64,000 nucleotides of DNA from Bin87 sp965208015 (GCA_965208015.1 CBDBNT010000004.1:434001-498000), one strand, 5' to 3'; positions 18,261 to 27,678 are shown, counted from the first letter of the stretch. Numbers and translations: made by a program. The notes: a model not told the origin generated them from the letters alone.

Positions 18261-19223
18261 TCAGGAGACGTGGGGGAGAACTTCTTCGGTGAACCGCGCC
18301 ATCTGGCCCATCTGGTCGGGGGAGGCGAACCTGACGATGAAGTAGTCGGCGCCGCTGTCCTGGTAGGCCCTGATGGCGTCGATGCTCTTCCGGGGCGGTC
18401 CGAAAACGCACAGCAACTGCTTGCTGATGATGTCGTAGGGCACGCTGTAGTAGGCCTGCATGAACCGGTCGCCCTCGGCCAGGGCGGTGTCGGTGTCGTC
18501 CTTCAGGTTGACCGAGATGTACAGGCAGCGGCCGATGGTCGACGCGTCGCGGCCCAGTTCGCCGGCGTTCTGCTCGATGCGCTGCCAACAGCGGTCGAAC
18601 AGCTCCACCGACGGGACGTTGGTGATCCAGGCGTCGCCCAGCTCGGCGACCCGCGCCAGGCCGCGCCGCACCCAGTTGCTGGAAATCCAGAGGGGTATGG
18701 ACTCCTGGACGGGGCCGGGCTCCAGCATGACGTTGTCCAGGGGATAGAACTCGCCGTCGGAGGTTACCGGTTCCCCTGTCCACAGGGCACGCATGACACG
18801 GATGCTCTCCTCCATGCGGGGTGCGCGTTCTTCTATGGGCACCCCAACTGCGGCGTGTTCGTCGATGAACATCTGGTTGTTGCCGCGACCGGCGCCCAGG
18901 CCCAGGATGGTGCGCCCGGCGGAGATGTTGTCGATGGTGGCGGCGGAGTGGGCGAGATGCACGGGATGGCGCAGGGCGTTGAGCAGCACGGCGGTGCCGA
19001 CCTTGACCCGATTGGTGCGGGCGGCGATGGCAGCCATGGCCGTCAGCGGCTCCATGCGGGGCTTGGAGGTGATGCTGTCGCCGACCCAGACGGAGTCGTA
19101 GCCGGCACGCTCGGCGGTTTCGGCCATCTGCCAGGTCAGCTCCACTCGGGGGCCGCCGCTGCCGGCGTAAACCAGCACGCCGCGGGTGGGCAGCAGGACG
19201 CCGAAGTTGTTAGCCAGTGACAT
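18261..19223 (-). CDS. LLM class flavin/F420-dependent oxidoreductase
   Basis: 320-residue luciferase-like TIM barrel: ELTWQMAETAERAGYDSVWVGD near the start, TAVLLNALRHPVHLAHSAAT and the LGLGAGRGNNQ loop. Family members use FMN or F420 to oxidise or reduce organic substrates. The neighbouring hydrolase, dioxygenase and HpaB genes suggest a part in degrading aromatic or terpenoid compounds, which is inference. The ATG at 19223 is the first in frame and starts at a family-typical distance from the barrel. Confidence 0.87.
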   Translation of the reverse strand: MSLANNFGVLLPTRGVLVYAGSGGPRVELTWQMAETAERAGYDSVWVGDSITSKPRMEPLTAMAAIAARTNRVKVGTAVLLNALRHPVHLAHSAATIDNISAGRTILGLGAGRGNNQMFIDEHAAVGVPIEERAPRMEESIRVMRALWTGEPVTSDGEFYPLDNVMLEPGPVQESIPLWISSNWVRRGLARVAELGDAWITNVPSVELFDRCWQRIEQNAGELGRDASTIGRCLYISVNLKDDTDTALAEGDRFMQAYYSVPYDIISKQLLCVFGPPRKSIDAIRAYQDSGADYFIVRFASPDQMGQMARFTEEVLPHVS

Positions 19224-19317
19224 TGTTCACCTCATCCGGCTTCGCGCTTGGTCCCGGCTTGGCGACGGGGAAGCTCATTATACTTGCATGATGACGGGCG
19301 ATTCCGTGCCAGCCGGG

Positions 19318-20163
19318 TCACCAGCCCTGGAGGAAGTTGAGCACGTGGGCGGTGTATTCCTCGGGCTTCTCGAAGGGCACCCAGTGGCCGCAGTTGTTGA
19401 GGACGACCAGACGGGAGTCGGCCAGGTTGTTCAGGGCGGCGATGCCGATCTCGAAGACGCACATGCGGTCGTAGCGGCCCCAGATGATCAGGCTGGGCGC
19501 GGTGATGTTGGGCAGGTCGACGCCGTGGTCATAGGGCACGCTGACGGACTGGGCGTCGGCGGCGATGTGGTCGGGGTTGCCGGTGTAGTGGCCGTGGATG
19601 TAGTCGATCAGGTCGTCGGTGACCAGGGCGTTGTCGTCGATGTGGGTTTGCAGGTAGCGGCGGACGTTCTCGCGGGTGGGGTTGTCGCGAGTCTCCCGGG
19701 TGATGAGACTGCCCTCGGAAGGGCGGTTGCCCATGAGGTACAGGTCGCCGCCGGTGCGGATGTGGCAGGCGCCGAAGACCAACTTGTTGACCCGGTGGGG
19801 CTCCTTCATGGCCAGCACCATGGCCGACTGGCCGCCCTGGGAGTTGCCGACGAGGTGCGCCTTCTCGATGCCCAGGGCGTCCATCAAGCCCAGTGTGGTG
19901 CGCGCCTGGAGGTTGTGCAGGGGCTCGTTGTACACCACCGGCCCGGTGCGCCCGAAGTTGGGCAGGTCCATGACGATGCAGCGGTAGCGCTGGGCGAAGG
20001 CGGGCAGCACCTTGTGGAAGGTGATCCAACCGGTGGTGCCGATGCCGTAGGAGTGGAGCATGACCACCGGCTCGCCGTCGCCCACGTCGTGGTAGTGCAC
20101 GGGCATGTCGCCCACCATGACGGTGCGGCTGGTGGATGCTTCGGTGAATGCGGCGGCGGTCAT
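19318..20163 (-). CDS. Alpha/beta hydrolase, BphD/MhpC-like
   Basis: 281 residues with a complete triad layout: nucleophile elbow VGNSQGGQSA, acid in WGRYDRMC and base in NNCGHWVPFEKPEEY. The N-terminal HYHDVGDGEPVVMLH and oxyanion-hole region fit C-C bond hydrolases of meta-cleavage pathways, the likeliest role beside ring-hydroxylating dioxygenase genes. An ordinary esterase or haloperoxidase cannot be ruled out. It is transcribed in the same direction as the LLM gene downstream. Confidence 0.82.
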   Translation of the reverse strand: MTAAAFTEASTSRTVMVGDMPVHYHDVGDGEPVVMLHSYGIGTTGWITFHKVLPAFAQRYRCIVMDLPNFGRTGPVVYNEPLHNLQARTTLGLMDALGIEKAHLVGNSQGGQSAMVLAMKEPHRVNKLVFGACHIRTGGDLYLMGNRPSEGSLITRETRDNPTRENVRRYLQTHIDDNALVTDDLIDYIHGHYTGNPDHIAADAQSVSVPYDHGVDLPNITAPSLIIWGRYDRMCVFEIGIAALNNLADSRLVVLNNCGHWVPFEKPEEYTAHVLNFLQGW

Positions 20164-20266
20164 GTTTCCCTCGCATTTTCTGGCTTGGCTTGGCCCTCCC
20201 GTACTTTACCAGAGTCTTTCGTTTGCACTGCGCCACCACGAGAAAGTCGTCAGTGAGTGTGCGGCG

Positions 20267-21124
20267 CTATCCACCATCGACCTTGGGGCCGTGGTATGGG
20301 AGTTCGGTGAAATGGTCTGCCTCGCGATCGCCAAAGGCCCACATGATCGTGCCCTTACCGAGGCTGTTGTGGTTGAAGGACGGGATGACCAACCCGTCGC
20401 TGTCCCAATCTCCGGCCTGGACCGTATACGCGAACTTCAACACTTTGGTATCGCTTCCGCTGACGTAGGCCGCCCGCTTGATATGCGACGGGTTCGTTGG
20501 GTAAGACCACACGCCTCGCTCCGGCACGCTGATCCACAAGCGCACAACCGGGTTGCCGACGACACGAACTTTGGTGTCGAACGCCACTTCAATTTCGATT
20601 TTCTCACCCCGGCGGTAGGTATCTCCGTCTGCCGGCTGGGAAACCAACCGCATGTGACGCACCCGGGGCGGGTCGTTGTCCGTGATGGTGATTTCGCATC
20701 GCTGGTCTGGGTTGCGGCCGACGTTGTGTGATTTGGAACCGACCTTCACGGTGAACGTCTCGCCATCGTCCAACCGATCATCGTCGATGATGTAGGTTTT
20801 CAGATGGTGGGGGTTGGACGTGATGATCCCCCCGCTTACGTAACCAAAGTCGGACCGGTCGGCCGTGCCGTTCACCATATCGAGATAATAGAACAGGCCC
20901 GGCTCGCCATCAGTGGAAGTGACAGTCGCCAGCTTCTGCTCGACAGGTCCTTCCTCGGAGACGGTGCCGATGCACTCTGCGATGTAGATTGGGCTGTGTG
21001 CCTCGGCATCGTTATCGGGGGATAGCGCCACCTCGGAGAGGGCGATCACACCGACCAGCACGATCAGGGCGAAGGTGGCGAGAGAGAGGGCAAGGCGGGT
21101 CCGTATGGGGAATCTGAGGTTCAT
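20267..21124 (-). CDS. Secreted or membrane-anchored Ig/Calx-beta-like surface protein
   Basis: The N-terminal hydrophobic segment LALSLATFALIVLVGVIAL acts as a signal or anchor. Residues ~45-145 resemble a Calx-beta module (IIDDDRLDDGETFTVKVG...ITDNDPP). Residues ~150-285 resemble the GDTYRRGEKIEIEV...SGSDTKVLKFAYTV domain seen repeated in large surface proteins of marine bacteria. No enzymatic motif is seen; probably a cell-surface protein. The 280 bp upstream of it, before the dioxygenase, hold repeat R5 and no gene. Confidence 0.7.
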   Translation of the reverse strand: MNLRFPIRTRLALSLATFALIVLVGVIALSEVALSPDNDAEAHSPIYIAECIGTVSEEGPVEQKLATVTSTDGEPGLFYYLDMVNGTADRSDFGYVSGGIITSNPHHLKTYIIDDDRLDDGETFTVKVGSKSHNVGRNPDQRCEITITDNDPPRVRHMRLVSQPADGDTYRRGEKIEIEVAFDTKVRVVGNPVVRLWISVPERGVWSYPTNPSHIKRAAYVSGSDTKVLKFAYTVQAGDWDSDGLVIPSFNHNSLGKGTIMWAFGDREADHFTELPYHGPKVDGG

Positions 21125-21325
21125 AATTATAACTCCTTGTACTGTATGACAGTGATTGTGTATGGTGTTTTACGATGAATTTATACATCTATGGTACCCC
21201 GGCAGTCTGATTCAGTCAATCGTCAGACTGTTCACGTAGCCGGTTTTCCGGCTGGAGATCACATCCAAATCCCGATTACTGTTCGGCAACCGTCCGCCGA
21301 TTACGATTGGATGCTCCTCACCGTC

Positions 21326-21366
21326 TTGGCGCATGGATAGACAGGATGCACCGGATGATCGATACT
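21326..21366. repeat. Short dispersed repeat R5, copy 2
   Basis: The segment GCGCATGGATAGACAGGATG resembles the copy near 13270. It is located upstream of the Rieske alpha-subunit gene. Confidence 0.45.
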
Positions 21367-21404
21367 GGTGCAGAAGCCTGAATTGACAGCAACGAGGGTG
21401 TGCG

Positions 21405-22745
21405 ATGGTTGCCTTTGGCCGCAAGCACCAGATAATCGACCTCGAAACCGGACAGCTGGACCGGCGGATATTCGTCGACCCGGACATCTACGCCGAAGAG
21501 CAGGAGAAGGTGTTCGGGCGGGCCTGGCTGATGATCGGCCACGAGTCGCTGGCGCCCAACACCAACGACTTCTTCCACACCTACATGGGTGAGGAGCCGG
21601 TGATCCTGTGCCGGGACGGTGGCGGGAACCTCCGGGCTTTCCTGAACATGTGCCGCCACCGGGGCAACCGCATCGTGCGCACCGACGTGGGCAACGCCCG
21701 CAACTTCGCCTGCGCCTACCACGGCTGGACGTTCTCCAACGAGGGCGCGCTGGAATACGTGCCGGGAGACGAGGAGGCATATTACGGCGCGCTGGATCGC
21801 GACTGCCTGGGCCTGGTAGAAGCGCGGATTGACACCTACGCGGGCATCGTGTTCGCCACCTGGGACCGGAGCGCGCCGAGCCTGGACGACTTCCTGGGCG
21901 ACGCGCGGTGGCTGCTGGACGTCGCGTTCAACCGGCTGGACAACGGCACCGAGGCCATCGGCCCCATCAAGTGGATCGAGCCGCTGAACTGGAAGACGGC
22001 GGTGGACAACTGCTCGGACAACTACCACGTGCCCACCACGCACCTGTCCACGATAATCGTGCAGGGGCGGCATCGCGGCGTCCCCCGCCTGACCCACGAG
22101 CAGCAGTTCCAGTCGGAGAACAAGCACCTGTTCGTCAACGGCCACTCGCTGACCATGCGGTTCCTGGAGCGGGCCGACCAGGCGCGGCAGGCCCACGGAG
22201 TGACGGCCGAGAACCGGGAGGCCTTCGAGGAATACTACCGGGCCACGCTGCCTGAGGCCGAGCGACGCCTGGGCAGCCTGCGCACCCGGCTGCACCTGGG
22301 CAACCACAGCCTGTTTCCCAACGGCGTGCTGGGTCTGCGTCTGGCCCACCCGCGCGGCCCGCTGGAAACGGAGTTCTGGCACTTCGTCGTGCTGGAGAAG
22401 GATATGCCCGACGAGCTCAAGACCGCCCTGCGCCGGGGCAGCGCCAACTACAACGGCGTCAACGGCATCTTCGAGCAGGACGACATGGACAACTGGCGCG
22501 GCGTAACGCAGTCGGCGCTGACGCGGATGGGCCGCAAGTACACGCAGGACCTGTCCATGGGCGTGGGCCACGACCGCCGGCATCCCAACTACCCCGGCGT
22601 GGTCGCCGACCGCTACACCTCGGAGAGCAACCAGCGCCTGTTCTACCGTCGCTGGGAGCAGTTCATGAACGCGGACAACTGGGAGGACATCCCCCTGGAG
22701 CCGAAGGCGATGGACTACGAGGGCACCGCCACGCTGCGAGGTTAG
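21405..22745 (+). CDS. Aromatic ring-hydroxylating dioxygenase, alpha (large) subunit
   Basis: 446 residues. The Rieske [2Fe-2S] motif C-x-H-x17-C-x2-H is seen as CRHRGNRIV...FACAYHGW (residues ~82-105). The mononuclear iron site appears as DNCSDNYHVPTTH (residues ~205-217), giving the bridging Asp and the two His ligands. It resembles benzoate/biphenyl/anthranilate-type terminal oxygenases that cis-dihydroxylate aromatic rings. The small subunit follows 7 bp downstream. No ferredoxin or reductase gene is adjacent, so electrons must come from components encoded elsewhere. Confidence 0.93.
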   Translation: MVAFGRKHQIIDLETGQLDRRIFVDPDIYAEEQEKVFGRAWLMIGHESLAPNTNDFFHTYMGEEPVILCRDGGGNLRAFLNMCRHRGNRIVRTDVGNARNFACAYHGWTFSNEGALEYVPGDEEAYYGALDRDCLGLVEARIDTYAGIVFATWDRSAPSLDDFLGDARWLLDVAFNRLDNGTEAIGPIKWIEPLNWKTAVDNCSDNYHVPTTHLSTIIVQGRHRGVPRLTHEQQFQSENKHLFVNGHSLTMRFLERADQARQAHGVTAENREAFEEYYRATLPEAERRLGSLRTRLHLGNHSLFPNGVLGLRLAHPRGPLETEFWHFVVLEKDMPDELKTALRRGSANYNGVNGIFEQDDMDNWRGVTQSALTRMGRKYTQDLSMGVGHDRRHPNYPGVVADRYTSESNQRLFYRRWEQFMNADNWEDIPLEPKAMDYEGTATLRG

Positions 22746-22752
22746 GCAGGTC

Positions 22753-23286
22753 ATGGCTACGCAAACTCAGTTCACGGCGGCACAGCGGATGGAGCTCTGG
22801 CACGAGCTGATGGAGTTCTATATCCGCGAGGCGTGGCTGCTGGACGAGCGGCGTTTCCGGGAGTGGCTGGACCTGTTCACCGAGGACGTGTTCTATTTCA
22901 TGCCCCGCCGGCTGAACGTGCACCGCCACGAGACCGACCGCGAGCTGACCTCCGTGGGCGACTTGGCGATCTTCGAAGACGACAAGACCTACCTGACCAT
23001 GAGGGTGGAGCGGCTGGAGACGGGCATGGCCTGGGGAGAGGACCCGCCGTCGCGCACCCGCCACATCGTGGGCAACCTGGTTGTCGACCCGCAGCCCGAC
23101 GGAGAGGTCAGGGCAAAGACCGCGTTCCTCCTGTACCGGTCCCATCACGAGACCGAGGAAAACCTGTTCTCCGGATACCGCGAAGACCTGCTGCGGCCCG
23201 TGGACAGCGGCTGGAAGATCGCCCGCCGGACCATCGTGCTGGACAGCAACGTCATCCTGGCGAAGAACCTGAGCGTGTTTTTCTAG
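22753..23286 (+). CDS. Aromatic ring-hydroxylating dioxygenase, beta (small) subunit
   Basis: 177 residues, NTF2-like small subunit: EFYIREAWLLDERRFREWLD, DVFYFMPRR and a C-terminal WKIARRTIVLDSNVI typical of the family. It pairs with the alpha subunit upstream in an a3b3 enzyme and has a structural role. The two genes are 7 bp apart and clearly one transcript. The 180 bp after it, up to the toxin gene, hold nothing recognisable. Confidence 0.92.
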   Translation: MATQTQFTAAQRMELWHELMEFYIREAWLLDERRFREWLDLFTEDVFYFMPRRLNVHRHETDRELTSVGDLAIFEDDKTYLTMRVERLETGMAWGEDPPSRTRHIVGNLVVDPQPDGEVRAKTAFLLYRSHHETEENLFSGYREDLLRPVDSGWKIARRTIVLDSNVILAKNLSVFF

Positions 23287-23463
23287 GGTGCGTGGAAGAT
23301 TAAGTTCGCGGCTGGAATGCGAGGCCATTGGATCTGAAAGGTCGGGGCCGTCGCGCTCCGGCAGTGCGTTATATGCTCGATATTCCAAGCCATGCTCCGA
23401 TGGCGCTACCCTCGGAGTGTGCCCGTGTCTCTGGGATACGGAACGAGCGGTAGGGATCAGCCC

Positions 23464-23901
23464 TTATCGGCTGTCGTTCAATTGGGAGAGCGTGGTGGCC
23501 TGGATGTCAGTCCCGGTCAGTCGCCTGAGCAAGGCGTTGTCCGAAGTGATGAGTTGAACGTTTTCACGGGCGGCCAAGGCGCAGAACAGCGCGTCGTACA
23601 CGGTGATGCCGTTGTCTGCGGCAAGTATAAGGGCGTCTTCCAGAAGGTCTGCGTCGGGGACCAAACGGATCCCCAAGTCTCGTATCGCGCGAAGCGACGG
23701 CACAGCGTCTTCAGGCCGCACGTTGTGGCGTTGGACGTGTTTCCACAGTACGTTCGCGGATTCGACGAGTACATATGCAGGCGCTATCAGGTTGGTCATG
23801 CCGGCGTGATGAAATGCGATGAGCTTCTCGACGATTGGCGAGTCCTCTTCGGGAAGGACGTATTTGACCAGCGCACTGGTGTCGATGACCTGTGATGTCA
23901 A
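23464..23901 (-). CDS. VapC-like PIN-domain ribonuclease toxin
   Basis: 145 residues with PIN-domain acidic residues in IDTSALVKY (near residue 7), LVESANVLWK, VYDALFCALA and ITSDNALL. PIN toxins cut RNA, often tRNA. The start overlaps the stop of the upstream small gene by four bases, the usual antitoxin-toxin coupling. The pair sits inside an aromatic catabolism region, between the dioxygenase and LLM/HpaB genes. Confidence 0.85.
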   Translation of the reverse strand: MTSQVIDTSALVKYVLPEEDSPIVEKLIAFHHAGMTNLIAPAYVLVESANVLWKHVQRHNVRPEDAVPSLRAIRDLGIRLVPDADLLEDALILAADNGITVYDALFCALAARENVQLITSDNALLRRLTGTDIQATTLSQLNDSR

Positions 23902-24173
23902 CGTGTTCTGTCCTCTCTAATCAGGTCGACCGAGTTGAGCAGGTTGCCGCCCAGTCGCGCGGCGATCTTTTCCCTGAGCGCCCTGGCTTGCCGGATGCTC
24001 GCAAAAGCAGGGTCAGCAGCTATGCGGTGTTCGAGTTCCAGGTCGGATAATGGGTCGGCATCCAATTCGACCGTCGGGATTGCCAGTTCCACCAAGACCG
24101 GCTGGCCCTCCGGCAATTCGGGGTCCGTCTCGAGTTCAATTGTCCTGCCTTTGACCACGCCGTTCAGTCTCAT
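23898..24173 (-). CDS. Antitoxin partner of the PIN toxin
   Basis: About 91 residues. The N-terminus is beta-rich (LNGVVKGRTIELETDPELPE), like AbrB/VapB-type or DUF104-like antitoxins, and the C-terminal half is helical and charged (RQARALREKIAARLGG). ATG at 24173 preferred over the GTG one codon earlier. It overlaps the toxin start (ATGA), which supports a type II module. It probably binds DNA to repress itself; no operator was identified. Confidence 0.72.
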   Translation of the reverse strand: MRLNGVVKGRTIELETDPELPEGQPVLVELAIPTVELDADPLSDLELEHRIAADPAFASIRQARALREKIAARLGGNLLNSVDLIREDRTR

Positions 24174-24360
24174 CACTAACCCGCCTATAGATACTTAGTC
24201 ATCCGATCTTATTGTCGGGGAGTTGATCTTCCAGTGGGATATTCAGTCGTTGGGTTGCGATTCCCATAGTCGTGCATCGGTGGTGATTTGTCCACACCCT
24301 TTACAAGCCCCCTGACGTTCCGCGCCATCTGCATATGAAACCGCGTTGGCGCGTTTCGCC

Positions 24361-24390
24361 TTGACCGTATATCGGCCCGTGCTGTACTTT
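24361..24390 (+). promoter_or_regulatory. Possible promoter of the LLM-HpaB-VOC genes
   Basis: TTGACC, 18 bp spacer, TACTTT, about 78 bp before the LLM start. The rest of the 24174-24467 gap shows no gene. Confidence 0.35.
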
Positions 24391-24467
24391 GCCGCTATCA
24401 GACCGGGCGCGAGCTATGGTCGTCGTTTTTCGGCGCTTACGTTCCCGGAAATGCATGAGGTACATGA

Positions 24468-25520
24468 ATGGACTTCGGAATCAACGCGAACTTCAACATC
24501 GGCAGCAACCCCACGCACGCCGCGGCGTTTCAGGAAGCCTTCGAGGAAATCGACCTGGCCGAGGAGCTGGGGCTCGACACCGTGTGGCTGGGCGAGATGC
24601 ACTTCAACCCCAACCGCTCTGTGCTGTCCGCGCCCATCATTGTCGCGACCGGCATTGCCACGCGAACCAAGAAGCTGCGGGTAGGCATGGCGGTGCAGGT
24701 GCTGCCGCTGATCCATCCGCTGCGCATCGCCGAGGAGACGGCCACCGTGGACCAGCTCAGCGAGGGCCGGTTCGAGCTGGGCGTGGGACGCAGCGGCAAC
24801 GTGCGAGCCTACGACATCATGGGCATCGACTACGGCGAGAGCCGGGAGCGGTTCCAGGAGGCGCTGGACATCATTCTCCAGGCCTGGTCCGGCGAGACCT
24901 TCTCCTACGAGGGCAAGTTCAACACCATCACCAACGCCACCCTGTCGCCGGTCCCGTACCAGCAGCCGCACCCCAAAATCCGCATCGCGGCCAGCAGCGA
25001 CGACAGCTTCGCGCGCATCGGCCGGCTGGGCCAACCCATCTTCCTCGGCCTGCGGACCATGGACGTGGAGGACCTGAAGACCAACCTGGAAGACTACAAG
25101 TCGGAGTGGCAGGCTGCAGGACACGCCGGTGACGGCGGCGACATCAACGTGCGCGTCCCAATGTACATTGCGCCCAGCGACGCCGAGGCCATTGAGGAAC
25201 CCAAGGAGAGTATCGAGGCATTCTTCAGCCGCCAGCGGGAGCTATTCGAGTATTCCCTGGGCCGTGCCGGCGTCTCGGCACCCGAGCGACGCAGAGAACG
25301 CTATGAAAGGCTGGCCAGCTCCACCTACGAGGACCTGCTGCAAACGCGCGTGGTGTTCGGCAGCCCGGAGCGGGTCGTCGACCGCATCGCCGAGTTCCAG
25401 GAGGTTCTAGGCGTCACCGGGATCACCGCCGAGCTGAACCCCGGCGGCTTTCTGCCCAAGGAGGCGGTGCACCGGAGCCTGGAGCTGCTGACCCAGGAAG
25501 TGATGCCCGCGTTCAAGTAA
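24468..25520 (+). CDS. LLM class flavin-dependent oxidoreductase
   Basis: 350-residue bacterial-luciferase-like enzyme: DLAEELGLDTVWLGEMHF, GMAVQVLPLIHPLRIAEE, ELGVGRSGNVRAYDIMG and a long C-terminal region ending LELLTQEVMPAF. The family includes two-component alkane and aromatic monooxygenases using reduced FMN. It is followed, across R1 copy C, by an HpaB-type hydroxylase and a VOC protein in the same direction, suggesting one catabolic unit. The substrate is not predictable. Confidence 0.86.
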   Translation: MDFGINANFNIGSNPTHAAAFQEAFEEIDLAEELGLDTVWLGEMHFNPNRSVLSAPIIVATGIATRTKKLRVGMAVQVLPLIHPLRIAEETATVDQLSEGRFELGVGRSGNVRAYDIMGIDYGESRERFQEALDIILQAWSGETFSYEGKFNTITNATLSPVPYQQPHPKIRIAASSDDSFARIGRLGQPIFLGLRTMDVEDLKTNLEDYKSEWQAAGHAGDGGDINVRVPMYIAPSDAEAIEEPKESIEAFFSRQRELFEYSLGRAGVSAPERRRERYERLASSTYEDLLQTRVVFGSPERVVDRIAEFQEVLGVTGITAELNPGGFLPKEAVHRSLELLTQEVMPAFK

Positions 25521-25532
25521 CCAGAGGGAATC

Positions 25533-25642
25533 GTCAGAAGCAGGATTTACGGGATTTTAGGATTTGGCAGGATTGGGAGAGATTCATCACGGAACAGTTC
25601 CAATCCCGGTAATCCCCGAATCTTGAAAATCCTGCTTCTGAC
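25533..25642. repeat. R1 element, copy C
   Basis: 110 bp, opening GTCAGAAGCAGGATTTACGG and closing AAATCCTGCTTCTGAC, with self-complementary halves. It lies between two co-directional genes and lacks the outer flanks of the long form. Confidence 0.85.
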
Positions 25643-25691
25643 AGCTTCGCAGCGACCGTCGCGCACGCTTTTGAGAAGGAGGTGAAGGACC

Positions 25692-27143
25692 ATGCCAGCG
25701 CGCACCGGACAGGAATATATCGATGGCCTCCGGGACCGACCGCGGGAGGTGTGGATCGACGGGGAGTGCGTCAGGGACGTGACCAGGCACCCGGGCCTCA
25801 AGAACGGGGTCAAGGCGGTGGCGGCCCTGTACGACATGCAGCACGACGCGGGCCTGCGGGAGGAGATGATCTTCGCGTCGCCCAGCACCGGCGATCCGGT
25901 GGGCCTGTCCTTCCAGATCCCGCGCACCGAGGAAGACCTGATACGCAAGCGCGAGATGATGTCGCACTGGGCCTGGGCCAGCTGCGGCATGATGGGCCGC
26001 TCGCCGGACTTCATGAACTCCATCTTCACCGCGTGGGCCGGCTCCGCCGATTACTTCGCCCAGGACCGGCCTGAGTTCAAGAAGAACGTCCTCAACTACC
26101 ACGAGTTTCTGCGGGAGAATGACGTCACGCTGACCCACGCCCTGGTCAACCTCCAGCGCAGCCGCACGCCGGCCGCGGCGGACAATCTGACCCAGGAGGT
26201 GGCGTTGACGGCGGTCAAGCAGACTGACGCCGGCCTGGTGGTTCGGGGCAGTCGCGTGCTGGCGACCCTGGGTCCGATTTCGGATGAGATCGCCATCTAT
26301 CCCGTGGCCAGCCACCGTCTGGCCGACGACGACTGGAAGCACTCCTTCTCCTTCTCCATCCCGTGCGACACGCCCGGCGTCAAGTTCCTGTGCCGGCAGA
26401 GCCTGGACCAAGGCCGGTCCCACTTCGACCACCCGCTGGGGTCCCGCTTCGAGGAGATGGACACGGTGGTGTTCTTCGACGACGTGCTGGTGCCGTGGGA
26501 ACGGGTCTTCCTGCTGGGCGACGTGGAGCTGTGCAACAACTACGGCACGGGCACCATGTCCAACTCGCATACCGGCTACCAGGTGCTGAACCGCTGCGTG
26601 GTCAAGGCCGAGTTCATGCTGGGCCTGGCCGACCTGATGGTGGAGACGCTGGGATCCGGCTCGATTCCGCACATCCAGGAACAGGTGGCCGAGATCATCA
26701 CCTATCGGGACATGCTGCGGGCGTGCCTGCGCGCCTCCGAGGCCGACGCCAGGCCCAACCAGTACGGGATGATGTGCCCGGCCATGGGCCCCATCCAGGC
26801 GGGACGCACCCTGTTCGGCCGGACACTGTATCCCCGAATGATTGAGATCGCGCAATTGCTGGGCACCAGCAGCCTGATGGCGCTGCCGGCTGAGGCGGAC
26901 TTCAGCGCCGGCATCGCACCCGAGGTCAACCACTACCTGGCTACCGACTCCAGCAGCGCGTGGGACCGGTCCAAGCTTTTCCACCTGGCGTGGGACGCCT
27001 CGTGCAGCTCGTTCAGCGGGCGGCAGGTGCTCTACGAGCGGATGTTTGGCGGGAACCCGGTGCGCAACGCCATGATGCTGTTCAACAACTACGACAAGGA
27101 ACCCTTCCGCCAGAAGGTGCAGGCGTTCCTGGATCAAGAGTAA
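25692..27143 (+). CDS. HpaB-type flavin-dependent aromatic hydroxylase (4-hydroxyphenylacetate 3-monooxygenase family)
   Basis: 483 residues, the normal length. The N-terminal RTGQEYIDGLRDRPREVWIDG is the family opening. Further segments are SCGMMGRSPDFMNSIFTAWAG, FDDVLVPWERVFLLGD and the C-terminal WDASCSSFSGRQVLYERMF. Members ortho-hydroxylate phenols with FADH2 from a separate reductase (HpaC type), which is not present here. A strong AAGGAGGTG Shine-Dalgarno fixes the ATG. With the VOC protein downstream it may feed a catechol-cleavage step (inference). Confidence 0.9.
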   Translation: MPARTGQEYIDGLRDRPREVWIDGECVRDVTRHPGLKNGVKAVAALYDMQHDAGLREEMIFASPSTGDPVGLSFQIPRTEEDLIRKREMMSHWAWASCGMMGRSPDFMNSIFTAWAGSADYFAQDRPEFKKNVLNYHEFLRENDVTLTHALVNLQRSRTPAAADNLTQEVALTAVKQTDAGLVVRGSRVLATLGPISDEIAIYPVASHRLADDDWKHSFSFSIPCDTPGVKFLCRQSLDQGRSHFDHPLGSRFEEMDTVVFFDDVLVPWERVFLLGDVELCNNYGTGTMSNSHTGYQVLNRCVVKAEFMLGLADLMVETLGSGSIPHIQEQVAEIITYRDMLRACLRASEADARPNQYGMMCPAMGPIQAGRTLFGRTLYPRMIEIAQLLGTSSLMALPAEADFSAGIAPEVNHYLATDSSSAWDRSKLFHLAWDASCSSFSGRQVLYERMFGGNPVRNAMMLFNNYDKEPFRQKVQAFLDQE

Positions 27144-27180
27144 TAGCCAATACTCACACGATGCATTGGAGGGAATGAAG

Positions 27181-27660
27181 ATGTCGTACACACCGAAGCA
27201 TCTGGGGCACCTGGTAATGCGGGTGCGGGACATGGAACGCTCGCTGGACTTCTACACCCGCGTGATGGGCCTGACCATCATGGAGCGGTCGCCCAGCGGG
27301 ACGGTGTTCATGTCGGCCAACACCGAGAAGTCGCACGAGCTGGCGATACGCGCCATCGGCATGGACGCCGGCGGGCCTGACCACAGCATCGTCGGGCAGG
27401 CGCACATGGCCTGGCAGATGGAGACTTTCGAGGACCTGCAGGAGCTTTATGACCGGCTCCTGGAGAACAACGTCCGCATCAATCGCATCAGCGATCACGG
27501 CGTGTCGCTGGGCGTCTACCTGCTGGACCCGGACGACAACGAGATCGAGGTCTACTACGAGATGCCCGCCTCGCAGTGGGAGCGGCATCCGGAAAAGGGC
27601 CTGTTCGGCGGCACCTTCCCGCAGAGGCTGCGGGAGCCGGCCGTGGCCGGCGACGACTGA
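27181..27660 (+). CDS. VOC-superfamily protein (catechol extradiol dioxygenase/glyoxalase-like)
   Basis: 159 residues with two beta-alpha-beta-beta-beta modules: LGHLVMRVRDMERSLDFYTRV (potential metal His), GMDAGGPDHSIVGQAHMAWQ and YLLDPDDNEIEVYYEMP (potential metal Glu). That order fits a vicinal-oxygen-chelate dioxygenase or glyoxalase. The start at 27181 is preferred because the GGAGGGA at 27168-27174 is well spaced from it; the upstream in-frame TTG and ATG are too close. It is 37 bp behind hpaB-like and likely co-transcribed. Confidence 0.83.
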   Translation: MSYTPKHLGHLVMRVRDMERSLDFYTRVMGLTIMERSPSGTVFMSANTEKSHELAIRAIGMDAGGPDHSIVGQAHMAWQMETFEDLQELYDRLLENNVRINRISDHGVSLGVYLLDPDDNEIEVYYEMPASQWERHPEKGLFGGTFPQRLREPAVAGDD

Positions 27661-27678
27661 TCGACGATCGAACTAATT

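Noticed and set aside
25587..27233. Minus-strand 548-codon frame over the HpaB-like gene
   Set aside because: Antisense to a conserved gene and includes repeat R1 at its end.
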